Origin: Fusobacterium nucleatum_L
Lineage (GTDB): Bacteria; Fusobacteriota; Fusobacteriia; Fusobacteriales; Fusobacteriaceae
DNA: 64,000 nt
Assembly (NCBI RefSeq): GCF_050231725.1
Contig: NZ_CP077172.1
Coordinates: forward strand, 1,178,001 to 1,242,000
Reading direction: 5' to 3'
Each line of letters opens with the position of its first letter. The first letter of the stretch is position 1. This document shows positions 62,429 to 64,000 of this stretch, piece after piece. Both the position numbers and the translations under genes were made by a program. Below the pieces are notes generated by a model that saw nothing but the letters and a program-made list of their open reading frames with translations, searched no databases and was not told the DNA's origin.

Positions 62429-63926
62429 GTGTTGATAAAAAAGTTTAGACTTACAATTAACATAATTAAGAGAATTTTTTGAGAATAAAATCTTAAAGAA
62501 TTCTCTTTTTTTGTATAATTAAATCGCTTTATTTGAATTAAAAAATTAAGCACTAATTGATATAATACCTGCTTGTATTAATATGCGCTTTCTAAAATTA
62601 CTAAAATTTGAATAGCCAAATGCTGTTCTTTTTATTGATTTTATTTTATTGTTTAAACCTTCTATTAAACCATTGGTAATATTTGATTCAAACATATTCT
62701 TAATGTACTTCATATGTCTTTTTAAAGTTTTTAGAGCCACAAGCATTTTCTTAGAAATCTTATCTTTTTCAATTAAATTCTTCTTTACAATATGTTCAAA
62801 TCTTTTAAAATTCTTATGCTTTATTGACTGAATAATATCCTGATATATATTAAAATTAATATCTAATTCAGGACTATTCTTTAAAAGATAGTCCACTTTA
62901 TCTTTACTACTAAGTTTGCGCTTAAAACTTTGACAATAATAAGGTGTTTGACAAAGATCAGGATAATATTTTAAAAGTAGTTTCCAGAATAGTTTCAATT
63001 TTCTTTTTAATGATAGAATTCATAATAGATATTCTAGTTTGATTAAATGCTCTATTAACTAGATTAACAATATGAAATTTATCTACCACTATTTTTGCAT
63101 TAGGAAAACTAGATTTAACTAAACTCATATATGGAGTATACATATCCATATAGATGTATTCTACATTTTTTCTAGCTTTAAGTGAAAATCTTGAAAAATA
63201 TTCTATTAAAGAATTAAGTCTTCTATCTTCAACAATATCAATAATATTTTTAGTTTGGTAGTCAGCAAAAACAAAAGACATAGCACCATCAATATTTTTA
63301 ACAGATTTAAATTCATCAATACAGATAGTTTTGGGTAAATATTCTTTATTGACTTTAAAATTTGGATAACAGTCATTCATAATTCTTTGAACAGTAGATA
63401 CAGAAATATTGTATCTCTTAGCAATAGAAGTAAGAGATACATTTTTTTGAAGCTCAAGCGCAACAGTATATTTAAGATTATTAGATATACTAGAATTATC
63501 ACTAACAATATTAGTAGAGGGAGAAAAAGTTTTTTTACATTCTTTGCAAATATGTCTTTGTACAGTAAGCTCAAGTTCAATATTGTATTTTTGAATAGGA
63601 ATATATTTAATTTTACGAATTCTTGAGCCATTTTTAACAATATTTTTAGAATTACAGTGGGGACAAGCGCAGTAATTAGATTTAAGAAATCCCTTAAAAA
63701 CTTTAATTAGAAGATTATCTTTTTGAATAATTTGATAGTAATCTTCTTCTGGAAAAGAAATATTATTATCTTGAATATTTAAGATGGATTTGATAAAATT
63801 AGATAGAGACAATGAAATAACTTCCTTTATGGTTATTTTATGCGATTTAATTTTAACAGGGAAATTTTATTGTCTCAACTTTTTTATCAAAAAAATGGCA
63901 TTAATAGAAATTTCTTCTATCAACAC
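62429..63926 (-). mobile_element. ISL3-family insertion sequence
   Basis: The transposase gene on the minus strand is flanked by matching ends: GTGTTGATAAAAAAG from 62429 on the + strand, and GTGTTGATAGAAGAA reading inward from 63926 on the minus strand. That gives an element of about 1.5 kb, the usual size for the family. The right end also holds a small palindrome (AGAAATTTCT core). A second inner match (GATAAAAAAGTT at 62434 and 63888) makes the right boundary uncertain by about 40 bases. The left end is shared with the relic behind tuf at 46.2 kb. Confidence 0.78.
62546..63812 (-). pseudogene. ISL3-family transposase, frameshifted
   Basis: The first 284 codons carry the N-terminal zinc-finger pattern (CPHCNSKNIVKNG, ICKECKKTF), a helix-turn-helix (LTSIAKRYNISVSTVQRI) and the catalytic block with CIDEFKSVKN (first Asp), YMDMYTPYM (second Asp) and KIVVDKFHIV. 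Near 62998 the frame is lost. The correct continuation (KLFWKLLLKYYPDLC to the end, including NGLIEGLNNKIKSIKRTAFGY with the Glu) is in the +1 frame. One extra base in the A-rich stretch just before would account for this. Direction +1 and the absence of a standard -1 slippery site argue against programmed frameshifting. It is probably inactive unless the base is a sequencing error. Confidence 0.85.
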
Positions 63927-63969
63927 CATTTATTATACAACCAAATATTATAATTATAAAAGCAAAATA

Positions 63970-64000
63970 AATTTTATTACCAATCATTGGTAATAAAATT
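63970..64000. repeat. Perfect 31-base palindrome at the window edge
   Basis: AATTTTATTACCAAT and ATTGGTAATAAAATT are exact inverted copies around a single central C. It may be an operator or the hairpin of a terminator for a gene beyond the window. Confidence 0.6.

Noticed and set aside
62958..62998. Programmed frameshift in the ISL3 transposase
   Set aside because: The required shift is +1, while insertion-sequence frameshifting is usually -1 at A6G-type sites. The local T AAA AAG is not a standard site, and ISL3 transposases are normally one frame.

Overview
The window is AT-rich, low-GC chromosomal DNA in which almost every gene lies on the + strand. The gene set points to Fusobacterium, most likely the F. 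nucleatum / F. periodonticum group. The evidence is a giant fusobacterial-type autotransporter directly behind the str operon, Gram-negative lipoproteins and an outer-membrane barrel protein alongside clostridial-style housekeeping genes (RNase Y, MutS2, Mini-RNase III, a DhaL/DegV kinase), and strong A/T codon preference. The species is an inference; the sequence alone does not name it.

Layout. 0.2-7.8 kb: a tight housekeeping run (coaE, U32 protease family, pgpA, cinA, XRE-cupin regulator, and a fused fatty-acid kinase FakA-DegV). 7.8-8.4 kb: a reverse-strand RelE-like toxin and antitoxin. 8.5-12.2 kb: an EIIA-CBS protein and two paralogous ArsB/NhaD-like transporters separated by a dispersed inverted repeat. 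12.3-18.8 kb: a restriction/defence island with a double Dam-type methyltransferase, an AlwI-family type IIS endonuclease, a second Dam-type methyltransferase, and an OLD-like ATPase with a probable TOPRIM domain. It is bounded downstream by a decayed IS1182-type element (19.0-20.2 kb). 20.3-27.3 kb: birA, mnmA, a second copy of the dispersed repeat, obg, miaA, a lipoprotein, an RsbW/RsbV-like pair and rny. 27.3-28.7 kb: a LexA-like S24 repressor divergent from a 37-codon gene, then a 160-bp structured repeat. 28.7-35.8 kb: mutS2, ispD, cysS, mrnC, mreB, a holB-like gene and a GIY-YIG gene. 35.8-36.8 kb: eleven tRNA genes in one transcription unit. 36.9-41.7 kb: Smr, DAHP synthase, pgeF, a lipoprotein, a frameshifted cation/proton antiporter and an unknown acidic protein. 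41.8-46.1 kb: rpsL-rpsG-fusA-tuf. 46.4-57.0 kb: the 3.5-kilo-residue adhesin. 57.1-62.4 kb: stomatin/NfeD pair, a PTS EIICB and a second EF-G-like protein. 62.4-63.9 kb: an ISL3-family element with a frameshifted transposase.

How it fits together. Most genes serve translation, RNA turnover, cell shape and cofactor synthesis and are translationally coupled by short overlaps. The accessory material sits in the defence island, the toxin-antitoxin pair, the LexA-like switch, the adhesin and several repeat or IS remnants. The best candidate for an undescribed system is the 4-bp-overlapping Dam-methylase/OLD-like ATPase pair inside the defence island. The repressor with its divergent 37-residue peptide is second. 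No rRNA gene or CRISPR array was seen.
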